Part shown: one piece after another, positions 15,651-15,653 of the stretch
Layout: each line of letters starts with the position of its first letter
Numbering within the stretch: the first letter of the stretch is position 1
NCBI RefSeq assembly: GCF_003438495.1
Contig: NZ_QSSH01000038.1
Location: 1-15,653, forward strand
DNA from: Collinsella sp. TF05-9AC
GTDB lineage: Bacteria > Actinomycetota > Coriobacteriia > Coriobacteriales > Coriobacteriaceae
DNA: 15,653 nt
Direction of reading: 5' to 3'
Made by a program: the position numbers and the translations under genes
Notes under the pieces: generated by a model
Database searches by the model: none
Told to the model about the DNA's origin: nothing
The model's input: only the letters and a program-made list of their open reading frames with translations

Positions 15651-15653
15651 CTG

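Noticed and set aside
1..15653. Search for mobile elements, CRISPR arrays, defence genes or a novel gene cassette inserted in the cluster.
   Set aside because: All sizeable minus-strand frames match dcw genes, spacing is tight, and no direct repeats, transposase motifs or repeat-spacer patterns were seen.

Overview
The window is almost entirely one co-directional division and cell-wall (dcw) cluster on the minus strand. Read in the direction of transcription (right to left), the order is mraZ, rsmH, ftsL, ftsI, murF, mraY, murD, ftsW, murG, murC, murB, ftsQ, ftsZ. A rho-independent terminator follows ftsZ at the left edge. The organism looks like a moderately high-GC Gram-positive actinobacterium. 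FtsZ is present without FtsA. The FtsL and FtsQ/DivIB proteins and the CTCPP-type RsmH are of the Gram-positive kind. The protein sequences look to me most like the class Coriobacteriia (Collinsella or a relative). That taxonomic call comes from memory of the families and is moderately confident only.

Right end (about 15653-13616): a short leader with a GC-rich hairpin, then mraZ (transcriptional regulator), rsmH (16S rRNA methyltransferase) and ftsL (small bitopic divisome protein). Middle (13598-7743): ftsI (septal transpeptidase), a 126-bp gap where murE would usually lie, then murF, mraY and murD nearly back to back. Left half (7734-2676): ftsW (SEDS glycosyltransferase), murG, a 97-bp gap, murC and murB. 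Left end (2719-51): ftsQ overlapping murB by 44 bp, an AT-rich 198-bp leader, ftsZ and its terminator.

Together the genes make UDP-MurNAc-pentapeptide (MurB, MurC, MurD, MurF; MurE must be encoded elsewhere), attach it to the lipid carrier (MraY), add GlcNAc to give lipid II (MurG), polymerise and cross-link it at the septum (FtsW plus FtsI), and place that machinery at the Z-ring (FtsZ, FtsQ, FtsL). Most gene junctions are 3-20 bp gaps or short overlaps, consistent with one long operon and translational coupling. The wide gaps before murC, murF, ftsL and especially ftsZ are the places where extra control could sit.

I found no mobile element, CRISPR array, tRNA, rRNA or undescribed system. 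The most notable features are the missing murE, the retention of murB between murC and ftsQ, and long arginine/lysine-rich, apparently disordered cytoplasmic tails on FtsQ, FtsI and FtsW. The very long plus-strand open frames are antisense shadows.
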